The notes below the pieces were generated by a model that saw only the letters and a list, made by a program, of their open reading frames with translations, ran no database searches and was not told the origin of the DNA. The translations under genes were made by a program, and so were the position numbers. A stretch of DNA of 64,000 bases from Cristatella mucedo (lineage: Eukaryota; Bryozoa; Phylactolaemata; Cristatellidae): the NCBI GenBank assembly GCA_009760855.2, contig WPIO01000016.1:2265001-2329000 (forward strand), in the 5' to 3' direction. Of this stretch, positions 31,426-44,600 are shown in pieces (within the stretch, counting starts at the first letter, position 1; each line of letters opens with the position of its first letter).

Positions 31426-32250
31426 CATTCAGTTCTATGCAGATGACACTCAGTTGTACCTTTGCTTTGATCCCTTCATCGAGCCAAATTGTTCAGCCCT
31501 CTTGCTACATACATTGGTGATATCAGCACATAGGTGACAGCAAACCATTTTAAATTGGATGAAGACAAAACCTACCAACAAGTTAGGAGCCAACCGAGCA
31601 TTATTAGGAAATTGAGAAACCTAACGCTACAAATCAGCTCAGCCAGCATATATCCTGATGAATCTTCGCGCCGTCTAGTTTCCTGTTTTAAGGTGACCGT
31701 TCATTAAACGACTGAGTCAGCTCTACACTTAAGTCAAGTTTACCTAGACAGGGATACCACTTCTAAATTGGTCATGCATTTGTGACATTCCCGTTTTGAC
31801 TTCTGTAACCAACTGCTTGCTGGCCTACCAACATGTGCAATCAGGCGATTACAGCTGGTGCAAAACTCTGCAGCTAGGCTTGTCTGTTGTGAGCGTGGCA
31901 GTTGCCACACCCTACCACTTCTCGCCGACCTGCACTGGCTATCAGTCAAGCAACGGATCGACTTCAAGGTTTTGTCGCTCACTTTTAGGTCACTTCATTC
32001 TTTGGCTCCAGCCTATCTCTCAGATCTACTACCCCATGAGGTCAAGCATCGTAGCACCCGCTTTTCGGAATCCAGCAGTATACCAATACCTCGTACAAAC
32101 CTCAGATCCTTTGGAGACCGTGCATTTAGTTCGTATGTTCGATGTCACTCACCATTCAATCGCATTTTCCTTTGCAGCAAATGCAAAGCTCCTAAAGAGA
32201 GGTAGAGGTCTGGTAGTGTGCTTCAACAAGTGCATTATTATTATTATTAT
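31425..32250 (+). mobile_element. Second LINE family 1 copy, unit A
   Basis: Begins at the FYADDTQLYLCFDP motif (about 31430), with frame breaks. It then has NSAARLVC, ADLHWL and SLAPAYLSDLLPHE, and a deletion after SFGDRAFSSY before the tail (32150-32250). The partner at 51610-52780 keeps more of the 3' part. Confidence 0.85.
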
Positions 32251-33180
32251 TTCTCCTTTGCTTCTGCAAATTATCACTTGCTGGACTACCGACCTATGCA
32301 ATCAGGCGCTAACAGTTGGCCTTAGCTACAGCTTACCTATCATATCTCACTAGCAGGTTAAGTATCGTACCACCTGCTTTCCGGAATCTAATCGTTAACT
32401 TATATCTCGTACGAACGTGATACCCTTTAGAGACCGCTACGATTAAGTATCCGGTCATGTTGATGCTGCGATTGCGAAACCCTCACTAATTCGGGTAGCG
32501 GCACAACGCGTGCACAGTGATATGACCTGAAGCTGGCGACATACCGACGTTAAAACACAGCACTACATATTCCGCACGCAGTGCTTGCAATAACAACGCA
32601 TTATTTAAAGCACAACAATAGCCTGTATTCCACGGCTTATACATGCGGGTGACTCGCTGACAGACAGAAGCTCGCGCTAAGCGAAACTCACCGACCGGCA
32701 GACCGTCGCTCCAAGACTGCGAATGCCGTATGTCACAAGCCCTATATAGTAGCCAGGTCATAAATCACATTAATCACTAAAAAAAAAACAAAAATAAATA
32801 GCAATAATCGCGCATAGTGCTTCTCATAAGGCTTAGCTCATTGAGGCGATTTCATAAGCGTCCTCATTCGAGTGGCATTGCACTGCCTTTGCACGCATGA
32901 AAAGTTTCTTGTAAATGATTAGGTTCTCTGAGTGTGCGATACAAATGTTTTTTTGTTATTCTTAACTGTATAATTGTTTACAATTCATTTTATTATTAAT
33001 GATACTATGTTTACTTGGACGCCGGCAATCCGCCACCTCGCGACGGCCCTGACCGGCGTTTTAGTCGCAACTGCCTTATGCCTCTGCCGGCCGTGACTCA
33101 CCCATTATAAACCACCGCTATAAAAGCTATGGCCCATAAGCCGACAGCAGCCCAATAAACTCCAAAGGACCACTGAGCCA
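32250..33180. other. Duplicated spacer, no gene seen
   Basis: Nearly identical to 52790-53690. It contains a LINE tail-like scrap at 32915-32945 (GATTAGGTTCTCTGAGTG) and a GC-rich inverted motif (GCCGGC... at 33021-33090). No coding frame is supported. Confidence 0.5.
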
Positions 33181-33184
33181 ATCA

Positions 33185-33400
33185 CGAGGACGCACTAAAT
33201 GCTGTGATATATAGGTGCATTAGTAGCTTCTTTGCAAATGTCGTCGAGTCAGGGGATGTCGCGACGTCAGTCGGGAGCGAGTGCCAGGCTTTGGGAGCAT
33301 TCGTACTAAAGGCACATGGCTATTTAGAGGCGCAGCTAAAGGACTAAAGTCAAAAGAGCTGATGGTTGCGATAGGAAATCCTAGCAGGAAGTACGTCGTA
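33185..33400 (-). mobile_element. LINE family 1 3' scrap, unit A
   Basis: Minus-strand RT end (equivalent of the AWNSLP region and downstream). In unit B the same element continues to about 54380, including the RT YADD motif. In unit A it breaks off at 33400. Confidence 0.65.
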
Positions 33401-33639
33401 TGAATAAGCTGCCTACAGCAAGAGCTTTGTCAAGGTCGTTTGCCAGGCGGAGATTCCAGAGCTTTGATTTAGATTTGAACGTGAAGCGATCATCCGAGGA
33501 GCGGCAAAGGTTTCGGGTCCAAAGGAGAATGCGTTTTGGGTCGACTCCTTTTTTTACAGTTTATACCGCCCTCTCGGTGATTTTGTAGCCGAGTTCACGG
33601 GTTCTAGCTTTTTTCCGCTACGGCCCGCCTACTATCTAT

Positions 33640-34270
33640 GTAGCAGCTGGCTAAGAGTGCAAGGCTGCAAGGAAGGCTAGTTTGAAAAATCCCAGTGGTT
33701 TGACCACGTGTCTGCTTTGATAAAAGAGCTAGGATGGCTGCCGGTTGATCAACGGATACAGAGTAACGTTCTTATGCTGACCCACAAGTCCCGCCACGGC
33801 TTGGCCCCTCCATACCTACCTGAACTGCTGCACAGACGTAAGTCTCCTCGTGCCCCCAGGTCGTACATGGAGAATAAATTAGCTGTTCTCTTCTTCCGCT
33901 TATAAACAGTTGGAGACAGAAACTTTAGCTCTGCATGTCAAAGACTGTGGAACTCACTTTTATGATTCTTACGCACTGGCAACTGCTCTCGTTGTGTGCC
34001 GTCTGTGGCACATCCTCTCCAGCCATATTGAGCGGCTAGTTCCATGCTAATCACTACCTCAAATGCTCTCCGGCCTCTGCTATGATTCCCAATTTCTCAT
34101 TGTTCCGTGAGGTGCAATCTGCTGACTAGCAAATGCGTAACGGAAGTAGCTCAGACCTTGAGCGTGCTATATGAAAATCTTCCGCATAATACCCACGTAG
34201 CCTGTATGGCTTTGTGGAGTTACAGACGGAGATACACCAAATCGCAATACATTACACTAAATTACATCAA
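33640..34270 (+). mobile_element. LINE family 2 3' fragment, unit A
   Basis: Matches the 47 kb element: KELGWLPVDQRIQ, LTHKSRHGLAPPYLPELL and the LAVLFFRL region, then the 3' UTR ending in TTACA-type repeats (about 34250-34270). It contains the empty site for the solo LTR of unit B at about 34109-34114. Confidence 0.85.
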
Positions 34271-34559
34271 GGATTGCTAAGTGCATGATGGGAGGTGAGC
34301 TCTAAAAAACTGAACGTTTGGAAGAACGAGCCGTGCAGACGTAGCGGTGACTTGCGTGGTCAGTCGTTTGTAGCGCAGGTATAGAAAACAACGCGTCCTT
34401 CTTTTCCCTCCTGCTTTAAACTACCTGAATTATATAAATAAATTTAATAATATTTAAGAAACTGCTGAATAAAGTGCAATGAACTCGATTTAGCAATTGT
34501 TCACTTTGTTGTCAATGTTCGCTTGCAGCGTTTGCAAGTGAAATGGCCTAGGGGTCGTC

Positions 34560-35465
34560 TTGATCCGCTACCGTCGTGTTGAAGTATGCTTAATTAGAGT
34601 CGAACATTTAGCTGAAGCTTTCGCTGAGTACCCTGTTCATCGCCGCTCGATAAATTGTCCCCGAGAGTAGAAAAATGTGTCTGCTGGGTGCGTACGACCT
34701 CTGGACGACAGTGTCATTTGCAGGAGCGTACGCGAGGACGATGGCATACAATGTTGTGGATACATTCTGGCAACGATGTAATGCTTCGATAAGACCTCGT
34801 AATTCAAAACTCTACTGCTGATTTCCGGTCGATGTTACGCTTACGTATGGTAGCTTATGCGGCGGATTGCGGCCATTTCTGCACAAAGCCGCAGGGCTGC
34901 GCCCGTAGGCCTTGTGAGTCAATTAAAGAGCGATGCCCCAGAGCAGGGGGCTCGTGAGGAAATAACGTTCCCGAATTCAAATTAGCTAATTCCATCAAAA
35001 ATTCAAATCGGATTTTCTTGGATTAAGTCGGTGAAAACTCTCTTGTCGGGGTCGATGCATTGGCAATTTCCCGGGAGTGACACTAGCGTCCAGTGCAAGA
35101 CTAGAATAATAAAATACTAGAATAAGCATTCGAGACAAACACTCTGGCAGATGCTGCATGCCATTCACATTATCCAAGGCACACCGAGGTCTCCGACAAA
35201 GGCGAAAGCGTCTGCTTTGCTGATACGTTTGCAGGGTAGACTTCAATCGTACGACAATTACTGCTCACGGAATTTATTCGGGGGGGGGTTGGCATTTTTG
35301 CGTACCACCAGTTAGAAAAGGTTCTCTATGCCAAAGCATTTACTCTCGTGTCGCTTCGAATAAGACTCTCAATCGATAGAAAAGTCTTTTAAATGGTTGC
35401 TAAATAACCACTTGAAACACCTTTACAAGCGTACGTAACTCCGGGGCGGGGGTCTTTGCCTGCTT
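34560..35465 (-). repeat. Array module, copy 2 (unit A)
   Basis: Same landmarks as the copy at 55.9-56.85 kb, including TGTTCATCGCCGCTCGATAA, GCCGATTTCC-like text, CCGAGGTCTCCGAC (35184) and GTACCACCAGTTAGAAAAG. It contains an insertion-like segment (ATTCTAGTATTTTATTATTC, minus strand) that makes a fortuitous signal-peptide-like frame. It lies upstream of Ig gene A in transcription order. Confidence 0.75.
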
Positions 35466-35489
35466 ATGATTAAGGGTACTTATGTGTCT

Positions 35490-36225
35490 GTCAAATCAGA
35501 AATTGGAAAACGCGCCGCTTAAAATAGGCTCATCTAGCATATCTCCTGTTGAACCGGTACGTAATTTAGGTATTTTATTCCAAAGTGACCTTTCATTGGA
35601 CAACCGCATCAGTTCTGCAGCGAAGTATGTCCACTTTCAGCTATATAACATTGCTAAGACTCGAGTTCGCTTCGTCAATGTGTTTGTAAATCCTGTCTCA
35701 ACTTCTTCAACTTCCAGCTTGCTGTTACGTTTTCGGCGTGTGCAACGTTGCACTCGCAGTCGGCACTTGCTTGCAATCAAGCAGCGTATAGACTTCAAGG
35801 TTCTGTAGCTTACTTTTAGGTTCGTTCGTACTCTGGGTCTGCTTACCTATCAGGACTCATCCCGAACCAGCACAAAATTGTACAGCATGTTCTTCTTACT
35901 CGAATCGTATAGCCAAACCTAAGAGCCGTTGGATACCGCGCCCTTAGTTCATTCGTTCCAAAAGTCTGGAACTCGCTATCAACACATGTCACAACGTACC
36001 CCGACATGACGACATTAAAAAGAAAGTTTAAAGCGCGCCAGTTTATTGCAACATTTGTTGAGTCTTTGTAATATGTTTCTCGTGAGCAGGCACCTACTTA
36101 AACCACGCCTACTGCTTGTTTACGTTAAAACCAATCATTTGGTACTGCTTTTCATTTAAAATATATAAAATATATAGAAAGAGATCTAGCTCTCTGAGAG
36201 TGGTTTAGAAATGTATTACTATTAT
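35490..36225 (+). mobile_element. LINE family 1b fragment
   Basis: LENAPLKIGSSSISPVEP, then NLGILFQSDLSLDNRISS and NIAKTRVRF, followed by frame-broken RT end and tail (GAAAGAGATCTAGCTCTCTGAG, 36177-36198). It groups with the 57.85-58.66 kb copy by its different tail arms. Confidence 0.8.
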
Positions 36226-36235
36226 TGATGTTATA

Positions 36236-38497
36236 AAAACCATGGCCGCGAGAAGTGCGAGTGCCTTCTATTTTGAGATTGGGAGCAATTGTCGGCTGGC
36301 GGTGGACGAAGATCTAATGGGGTTCGGAGTTTTCGACTCATGAGTCGATCTGCAGGCTTATGTTGCTGCCCATCCGTTGGGGGTGGAGCAGTATTTAGCA
36401 ACAATTGGTCAATCTGCGTCCGCACCGTCCCAGTAGATCCTGAGTAGGATCAATTGAACATTTGCACAAACCTCTCAGTCAAACCGTTACTATGTGGAAG
36501 GTATGGGCAGTAGGCATCAGTTTGATGCCGCTGCTTTGCAAGAAGGCAACAAATTCAGCCGAGCGAAACTGCGGAAAACGCTTGTCACTGAAAACGATAA
36601 GTGGCGAGCAAACAGCGTCGTCCTTAGCATTGATCTAGTGGCGACTGAGACGTGGCATTTTGCGTAGAAAATACTGCAGGCCACTCTGTGAAAGCGTCAA
36701 TCGCTATAAAGCAAAGGTAATTAATTGTCCACAGGCCCAGGAAAGCCTAAGTGTACGCGTTGCCAAAGACCATCAGGGCTCATCGAAGGGTGAGGGTTGG
36801 ATGACGCTACACTACATATCTTGAATAGCATTGCAGCATTGGCATGCTCCACACAGTCACTCGACATCAGTGTCGGTGTTCGGCCATCACGAAAAATTTC
36901 TGGCAGTAGCTTTAGTTCGTACAATATCAAGGTGATTTTTTTATGAAGTTCTGTGAGCATCCTTTCTGGAAGGTTAGTTAGTATTATTAGCCTGTTTCAC
37001 CTCAACTAGCACCTATATAATGTCGAGAGCTCTTAGTTGAACTTCTAGTGTGCCTAAAGTTTTGGGGCACGTCAGCGTTGTTCCGGCCATCCCTTTACAG
37101 TCACCCCACGGGCAATCCTTACAGTTGGCTTTAGGTGCAGGTGTTTTCGCAACTACTCAAACATTACAGGTAGGGATGCAAACTGCACGATGGGAAAAAG
37201 TCTCATCTGCTCGCAATCCTCGGCTGGTAAAGGTTGAGGTGGTCCAGACATGATGTCTGCGTTTGTGTGATCGCCAGACTTCTTATACTTAAATGTCATT
37301 CAAGTATTTATACAACACGGCAGCAAACCATTGCATTCACGTCGTTGCAACGGGTAGGACGCCTTTCTTAGGTCCATGGATTGCTACGGGTGACTTGTGA
37401 TCAGTTTAAAAAATAAACAATCTCCCATCTCTTATGATAAACGTGAAAGCGGAGGATACTGAAGAACAGTGATAGTCCATCTCACTAGATCTGAGACTGA
37501 TATATCTCACTACTGCCGAGGTTCCGTGGAGCGACAGCTATCGGCTGTGAATAACCCCCGCCCCAAGTCCATAAGTACCAGCATCGAAAGCCAGTACAAT
37601 TGAGTGTTTACATCATACGGTGTCAACACTAGCTGTACTAGCCTCGCCGCAATTTAGTCTTCACTGCAATCAGGTTTAATGGCTGGTACAATAGAGTGGC
37701 TCGCTCACTCTGCTCAAAGTTAGTGATATCAACATCACTTCTTAATTTCGAAAACTCGTTTTCGCATTTTACCTCTTTTTACAAAGAGAACAGTCCTATG
37801 CTTTTTGATGCACAGGCACAGTCCCTCGCTTAAGATGTAGGACTGCACTAAAGTTAGCGAACGTACTTATAGAGCTGTTAATGAGTTCGGAGAACTTTGA
37901 TAGCAGCACCGACACATAGTCCTCGATGGATATCTGGTAACAAGCGCTAACAGGGGAAGCAACAGAGAGTTCAGCAGCCTGTTTACACGGGCCACAGTCG
38001 CTCCCGCCGAAATAGCTTGTAGTTTTTTCGCACAGCAGAGAGACAGCCGATGCCCAACACCGACAGTTTATTACTAATGCACGGAGCCGAAGAGCGCACG
38101 GCTCCCCTCGGCCCCTGCTCTCACACGACTCCCCTCCCCTGGTCGACTCCGATGACTCATTGACCACAACGGTGCACCGGCCGACCCTGATGGTGAATCC
38201 ACCATCTGGCCACCAGCTGGTCCATGCCACATCAAAGGCGGACCACAGCAGTGCACTGGCCGACCCTGATGGTGAATCCACCATTTGGCCACCAGCTGGT
38301 TACCGGCCTGTGTCCATACCACATCACAGGCGGACCACAGCTGTGCACCGGCCCCTCTCGTTGGTGCTTCTAACAGCTCACCAGTGGCTTATCAGACATA
38401 CCATACATAGATACGAACTACACGCTCCCTTGACCTTACGGTCACAAGTCTGGAGCCGGCATACAATATATACATACATACGTACATACGAACTACA
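36236..38497 (-). mobile_element. Ty3/gypsy retrotransposon relic with one LTR
   Basis: In minus-strand order: an LTR (38497-38018), an open stretch ending at 37796 with a pol-like start (DYVSVLLSKFSEL), scattered RNase H-like text at about 37.7-37.3 kb, an integrase-like frame at 36960-36721 (GLWQRVHLGFPGPVDN) and its C-terminal part at 36425-36231 (LMSRKLRTPLDLRPP). Many stops break it. Primer-binding site, gag and protease are absent, so there is a large internal deletion directly after the LTR. The second LTR is missing. Confidence 0.75.
38018..38497 (-). repeat. LTR of the gypsy relic
   Basis: 480 bases, starts TGTAGTTCG and ends ACTACA, with an AATAAA (minus) at 38067-38072. It holds two direct repeats of about 79-92 bp (starting near 38174 and 38253 on the plus strand) containing a GGTGAATCCACCAT palindrome. 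It matches the solo LTR at 55086-55493 in inverse orientation. The flanks (TAGCT and GGGTG) do not match, so this is not a clean solo insertion. Confidence 0.85.
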
Positions 38498-39119
38498 GGG
38501 TGGTTTCCTATGACGTTACATTATGACGAGCCACAGTTGCAGTTCTCAGCAATAGCTGCGACACAAAATCGCGTATCGACTCACCACGCGTATGAAGCTG
38601 AAATGTATATACCTCAGCAAATGTAAAGCGCATTGAAAGAGATTGAGTTCTCTGAGGGCGCTCTATCAAGTGCCTTATTATTATAGGTCGGCGATTTCTA
38701 GCGGCGCCGGCGAGAGGTATCCTGTCAAAAGTTCCCTGACCCTATTAAAGGTCACCATCAGGTCGACTGGCGCGGAAACGCTGCATGCTCTTCTGATTAT
38801 CTACAGGATTGCTATTTACCGTCGGGTACGCGTTAATAAGCTCCATGTGCTATTCAAAAGACTCAGCGGATTCATCGTAACTAATGAAGCTCGTAGATTG
38901 CTCCGTTTGTGTCGCGTTCAAGTATACTCACTTCCCGTTACGTTACTTTGTCCAGAAAAACAAAGGTGTCTAATATCCGGTTGTCGTAGCCACTGTTGTA
39001 TTTACAGATGGATGACACCAGCGGCCTATGCAATGTGCCTCCTTCACGACTTAAGACTCAAACCAGCCTGCAGCATGCTTTTTGGGCCCCTGCTGCTTAG
39101 CGATACCTATACTGGTGTA
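38498..39119. repeat. Module edge fragment and LINE tail
   Basis: CGGCGATTTCTAGCGGCGCCGGCGAGAG-like text at about 38690 and the following AGGTCACC stretch recur at 60886-60960, so a piece of another array module lies here, interrupted by a LINE tail at 38605-38685. The open frame at 38643-39167 is chance. Confidence 0.55.
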
Positions 39120-39240
39120 ATCTACGGGCTCACCGTTCAATCACGTTTCCCTTTGCAGCAAATGTAAAGCGCCTAGAAAGAGATTGGGTTCTCTGAGGGC
39201 GCTTTATCAAGTGAATTATTATTATTATTGTTATCGTTAT
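39120..39240 (+). mobile_element. LINE family 1 tail
   Basis: AATCACGTTTCCCTTTGCAGCAAATG leads into the tail hairpin and an (ATT)n end at 39217-39230. A further LINE begins right after it. Confidence 0.85.
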
Positions 39241-39249
39241 TATCCCGAG

Positions 39250-40575
39250 GTGTAATCCTTGGAACGGGTTGTGGCGGACCAGCTGAACACATATATCTAA
39301 ACCTCACACCTTGCTAGTAAGTTCCAGTCTGGCTTTAGAGCTAATCAATCCAAAGAATCAGCATTGCTTAGGGTATAAAACGACCTCCTTAGGAAGGCAG
39401 ACATGGGTAGAGTGTCTCTGCTTATTTTGCTAAATCTTTTGGCAGCTTTTGATACCATCGATCACATTTCACTTCTATGCGGATGACACTCAGTTGTACC
39501 TTTGCTTTGATCCCTCCCAGCCTTCGAGCACCTCAAATTCTCTCTACTCACGTGCTGCATGCATTGATGACATCTGCACATGGATGGCAGCAAATTTTCT
39601 ACAACTAAACGATGATAAAACTAACTTACTAGTTAGTGGCAAACCCAGTGTGAGTCAGAAATTGGAAAGGCTGACGATCAAAATTGGCTCTGCCCGCATA
39701 TCTCCAGTTGGATCAGCTCGAAATCTATGTGTCATATTCCAAAGCGACCTCTCGTTAGACGACCATATCAGCTCCACAGTCAAATCTGCCTATTTTCAGC
39801 TTCACAACATTGCTAAAATTCGGGCTTGTTTAAATAAGGATACCACGTCCAAGTTGGTCCATGCATTCGTGACATCCCGCCTCGATTTCTGCAACTCACT
39901 GCATACTGGCCTACCAGCATGTGCCATCAGGCGACTGCAGCTGGTGCAAAACTTCGCAGCTACGCTTGTCTGTCGTGAGTGTCGCGGTTGCCACATTACA
40001 TCACTTCTCACCGACCTGCACTGGCTCCCAGTCAAGCAACGGATTGACTTTAAGGTTTTGTCGCTCACTTTTAGGTCAGTTCATTCTTTGGCTCCAGCCT
40101 ATCTCTCAGATCTACTCCCCGACCAGGCCAAGCATCGTACCACCCGCTTTTCGGAATACGACAGCCTGCAAATACCTCGTACAATCCTCAAATCCTTTGG
40201 AGACCGTGGATTTAGTTCGTATGCTCCCAAAGCCTGGAACTCCCTCCCCAACTTGCGTCAGAACATCCCCTGATCTGACCACATTTAAAAGGAACCTAAA
40301 AACACACATATTAAGGACAGCATTTATTGGGTCCCTGTGATTCGTCTTTCATTTGCTTTTGCGTGATGACACTGTGCATGCTGCCACTAACCACATTTGC
40401 ATGCTGACCCTGTCCATGTCACCCGTAACTATGTTATTCATTTTGTTTGTTTATCAAGCATGATATTACTCACCATTCAATTGCATTTACTTTTGCAGCA
40501 AATGTAATGTGCCTAGAGAGAGACTGAGTTCTCTGAGGGTGCTTTATCAAGTGCATTATTATTATATTATCATTA
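39250..40575 (+). mobile_element. LINE family 1, best-preserved RT C-terminal half
   Basis: Starts with decayed RT text (AEHIYLNL, LNLLAAFDTIDH), then has a deletion joining TIDH directly to FHFYADDTQLYLCFDP. From 39449 to 40273 a single frame of 274 codons is open, with WMAANFLQLNDDKTNLL, SLDDHISSTVKSAYF, ALPACAIRRLQ-like text and SSYAPKAWNSLP. A frameshift precedes the end. The 3' UTR and tail end in ATTATT at 40556-40580. Not autonomous: the endonuclease and the RT N-terminal part are gone. Confidence 0.92.
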
Positions 40576-40579
40576 TTAT

Positions 40580-41390
40580 TAATCCGCGGACAAGCGGTAA
40601 TGCGTTACGTAGAGGTAAATAATAGGATAGAACGGATATAACGTCTACTAAAACAACTACACAAACAAAGCACTAACCGATGGCTATAAGTGTCTACTAA
40701 TGTACTTTAGTACGCTGGACTCTACTTCATAATAGTAATAATAATAATAATGCACATGATAAAGCACCCTCAGAGAACTCAATTTTTTTCCAGACTCTTT
40801 ACATTTGCTATTCGTTTGCTTCACCATTACGGTCTAAGCAACATATCGTGTTGGCAGAAATTCACAGCCATAGCGCCGAGCGATTTCACCTTGACCTGCA
40901 GTGCAGCACTGAGTGAATCAGGACACCGGCTAATTTTGAAGCTGCAGACCGCTCCTGATTGGCTGCGCCTAGGCCAACAGGCCTCTGCCAATGCCACACC
41001 AGCTGCGGATGATCGGGGCTGATCGCAGCGTGATCATGAAAAGAAGCAAGCTAGTAGTATTAAGATTGGTATGCATGTTGGCTTGCTCAGCCAATAGTAG
41101 TAATTTAGGACTACTATATATTGGACCTTTTTGCCGCTTATTCTATGTCCTCATTAGATACGGTCCACGTTCTGTTTGTCTGCTGCGGTATTAGACTATT
41201 CACATTTTCTCGACCTTTGACTAATGAATGGCTATGGCTTCCCGGTAGCACTGCGTCTCACATATCGTACGTAACTTTATCTTTTGTTCTTGAATTTATT
41301 GCAAAAGAGTTGCAACTCGCCTTCATAGAGATCTAGCCCCAAAGGTTTTCCTGGGGATGAAATTTTTGCCAATATGAATACACCGTAAAA
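40580..41390. repeat. Array spacer, unit B
   Basis: 40580-40735 repeats the spacer at 24.68 kb. A minus-strand LINE tail with AAT run and LINE-like text is at 40735-40820. The rest resembles 25080-25230 (CTAAGCAACATATC). No gene. Confidence 0.65.
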
Positions 41391-41624
41391 TGAAGGTTCT
41401 CATAAAAAATAAAGAAGCCGCAGCTGGCTGCGACGAGCATTGCACTGGCTGCTAGATTTCGGCCTCGCTTAGACGCTTAGCCGCTGGCTGCTTTCCTGCG
41501 CTCAAGCTACGGCGGCCGCGACAGCGAACACACTCGATTTTTGCACTGCACTTTGAAGATCCCTCGAAGGTGAGGTGCTCGCTCACTCGCTCGGCCTGAC
41601 TTGCTGTCTGTAGAGACGACTTGT

Positions 41625-44600
41625 CTACGACAGGCGAAGCCCCGCCCAGCCCCGGCTCGGCCATCGGCGCAGGGCGAAGTAGCCGCCGAGGAGGGCGCAT
41701 CCGTAGGCGACGGCACCGTTGCACGTGACGATTCCGGAAGTGCTGCTCGGGCCGGTGGGGCCGCTCGGTCCGGTGCTGGCGCTGCTCGTCGCGACGACAA
41801 CCGGGCATTTCTCGTCCTCGTTGATGTTTGCTATCGGCATCAGTTCAAAAGAAGGTCGCTCCAGCTGTACCGGCCGACTCAGCAGCTCGTCTGCGAACGG
41901 AGGCGAGAAAGTGTCACAGAAAGCACTGTCAGAGAGGGCACTGACGCCAACGGAACTCCAAGGGGTTCGACGAATTACCGCAATCCGCTCTAATTAATTT
42001 GAATCGACCGGATATTGACGTTGCCAAGATCAATGACGGCTATTGGGTGGATATTGAAACAGACCTTCGATTTGACCTATCTAGCAAATTTCATGTCATT
42101 TTGTGCACGCGAACTTACGCAAAGGAGCTGCCACGCCTGAGGCCTGTACCGCTAGCCGCTTTAGTTCGCTTCAAATTCAATACAAATCAGCTGCATAGAG
42201 CTCCAAAAAGTATTTGGAATATCAAACTACGCTTCTTGAAAAATGTTCCCAGGAAGTTTCACGAAATTCTGCACCTGATTTCTCACGAAGTTTTCCACTG
42301 AAATAAGAATGCAGCGGCCCGGGCCAATACTGCAATCCTCGGCATTCCATCGCACAAGGAAAGAAATCCTGTACGTGAGCTGCAATAGCCTGCGCCAATA
42401 CAGCAATTCACTCGAATCCACTGCGTCCTCAGCAAGATGACTAGAAACGGATTTCGCCGAGCTCTAGCTTCTATTTTAAATTAAAGCGCACTGTGTTGTG
42501 CGCACAATCACTTACAATAAAGCAGTGTTCATGCACTCACTCTTGCCATGAGCGGCGATCGCCCGAAATGACGTGAGAAAATACCGCAATTTCAATTTAT
42601 TTTACTGCAAATCTTCGTTAAACCACTGACGTGAAGGTCTCATTTACACTGGTTGTAAGACAAGACAAGAGGCTGAAAGGGAACGCTGGAAGCGAAGCTC
42701 AGCAACTTCATTCTGCTGCGCACACACGCATTCTCGTGTAGTGCAGTGTAATCGACTGCGACGGCAGTGTCCCGTATCCGCCGCAAAGCGACCTAAACGC
42801 GTACACTAGAAGTTCTAACTATGATCGCACGCTGCTCTAACCTTCGAGCTAGTGTGCACTCGCATAATTTCCCTATAATTGCCTTCACAATTCAGACGCG
42901 ATGCACCAAAATCAACAGCAAAGGCCCGGGCCAATATCACAATCCTCGGCAAGCGCAAAACGACCAGAATGTGCATACCTTTAAGCTCTAATAGTGGTTG
43001 CACGTTGCTCTAATTATTTTGTGTGTGAAATCGCACAATACAATTTCCCCGACCCTTATGCAGCAATACTGTACAATTTATGTACAATCATACTGTACAA
43101 TCTAAAAAATACAATACAATCGGCTGCAATAGCCAGGGCCAATATCGGAATAGACAGCAATGCGATGTAAATTGCCATAAACAATGGTTTCTTAATGCTT
43201 CAATTTTAAATGCATATTACAAAGCACACGGTTTAAAGTACAACCACGTCATTTCAATCAATTTGCGATCATACAATCTCTAGCAATAAATGGCAAGCTA
43301 TGGCAACGACTCGGCTAGAAGCAGCTATGCACTACAATCCATGGCACATCGACCACAAATTGGCTATGCGAAAATCCAAGTGTTATTGCATTTATCCTTT
43401 CATTGTGTTCAAAATTAAACAGTAGAATTGTCAAGATATTATGCACGTTAATTGTCAACATCGCTCAGCAATCGACACCAATGACAGAGGCTAATGGAAA
43501 TCCTTAGGCAAATCGACGAGAAATCAGCTGCATGAAGCTTAAATCGTCATTCCATGTACCACCTCACCTTGCAGCGCGATCATATTTTCAACCCTCTTCG
43601 TGCGTTCATTCTCAGGCAATGCATAGCAATCGACGTCAATGGCCCGGAAAAATATGGCGATCCACTATGATCTATCGCAAATCACCGGAGAGTGACTTAG
43701 CCAAGCTCATCTTTTCTTACGTATCACAGCACACTGTTTTTAAAGTGCAAGGACATCCTTTCAATTAATCGCTAACGTAAAATTGTGAGCAATGAATGGC
43801 AATCGATAGCAATAATCCGGGCCGTGACTCTTTCCTACAGCCAATCGACGAGAAATTGGCTGTGCGAAACTCCAATTTTTATTGCATATAACATTTTGCT
43901 GCTTCCAAAGTTAAGCTATAGAGTCTACGTGCTGTTTTACTTGTTGACTGTCAGCACTGCACAGCAACCATAGGGGCTAATATCAGTATTCGTGGGGAAT
44001 CGACAAGATTGGCTTCCCGAAACTGCAACTCTCATTCCATGTAATATTTAAATGCGCGCCCATAATTTGCACCTATTGTTCGGGTCCAATCGACGGAAAT
44101 GCATGGCAATCGACGGCAATGACCCGGGAAACACGCCAATCCACCATGTTCCTGTACAAATGGACCGACAGTTGCTGAGAGAAGCTTTAACTTTTCTTGC
44201 CTATTACAGAGCGCTGTATTAAAAATGCAACAGATTCTTTCAACAAATCTCGGACCTACACTCGTGGGCTATACAGGGCAATCGACGACCTCGGCCCACC
44301 TTCTACCTCAATCCATTTTAAAGTGACTGGAAATCAGCAGTATGAAGTTATAACTGTCATACCACAAGACGTTCGCTGCATATGCACGTACTGTCGATGC
44401 ATTTTGCACATTCAATATTGGTGCATTGCATGGCAAGCAGCGGCAATGGTTCGGCTTTGATTGCAATATTGGTGTTACATCAGTTGCCATATCGCAATTT
44501 ACCTAGTAATAATACGTTTGGTATAGTGCCAGCAGAGAGCTCAATTTTTTTCTAGCACTTCACATTTGCAGCAATGTAGGTACGATTGAATGGTTAGAAG

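Noticed and set aside
34995-35246. Signal-peptide-like start (MLILVFYYSSLALDA) as exon 1 of Ig gene A
   Set aside because: The hydrophobic stretch comes from a segment absent in the other four module copies, and no phase-1 donor fitting the Ig exon follows.
37796-38284. 162-codon minus-strand frame as a host gene
   Set aside because: Its first two thirds are LTR, shared with 55.1-55.5 kb, and the rest is pol-like; it is retrotransposon DNA.
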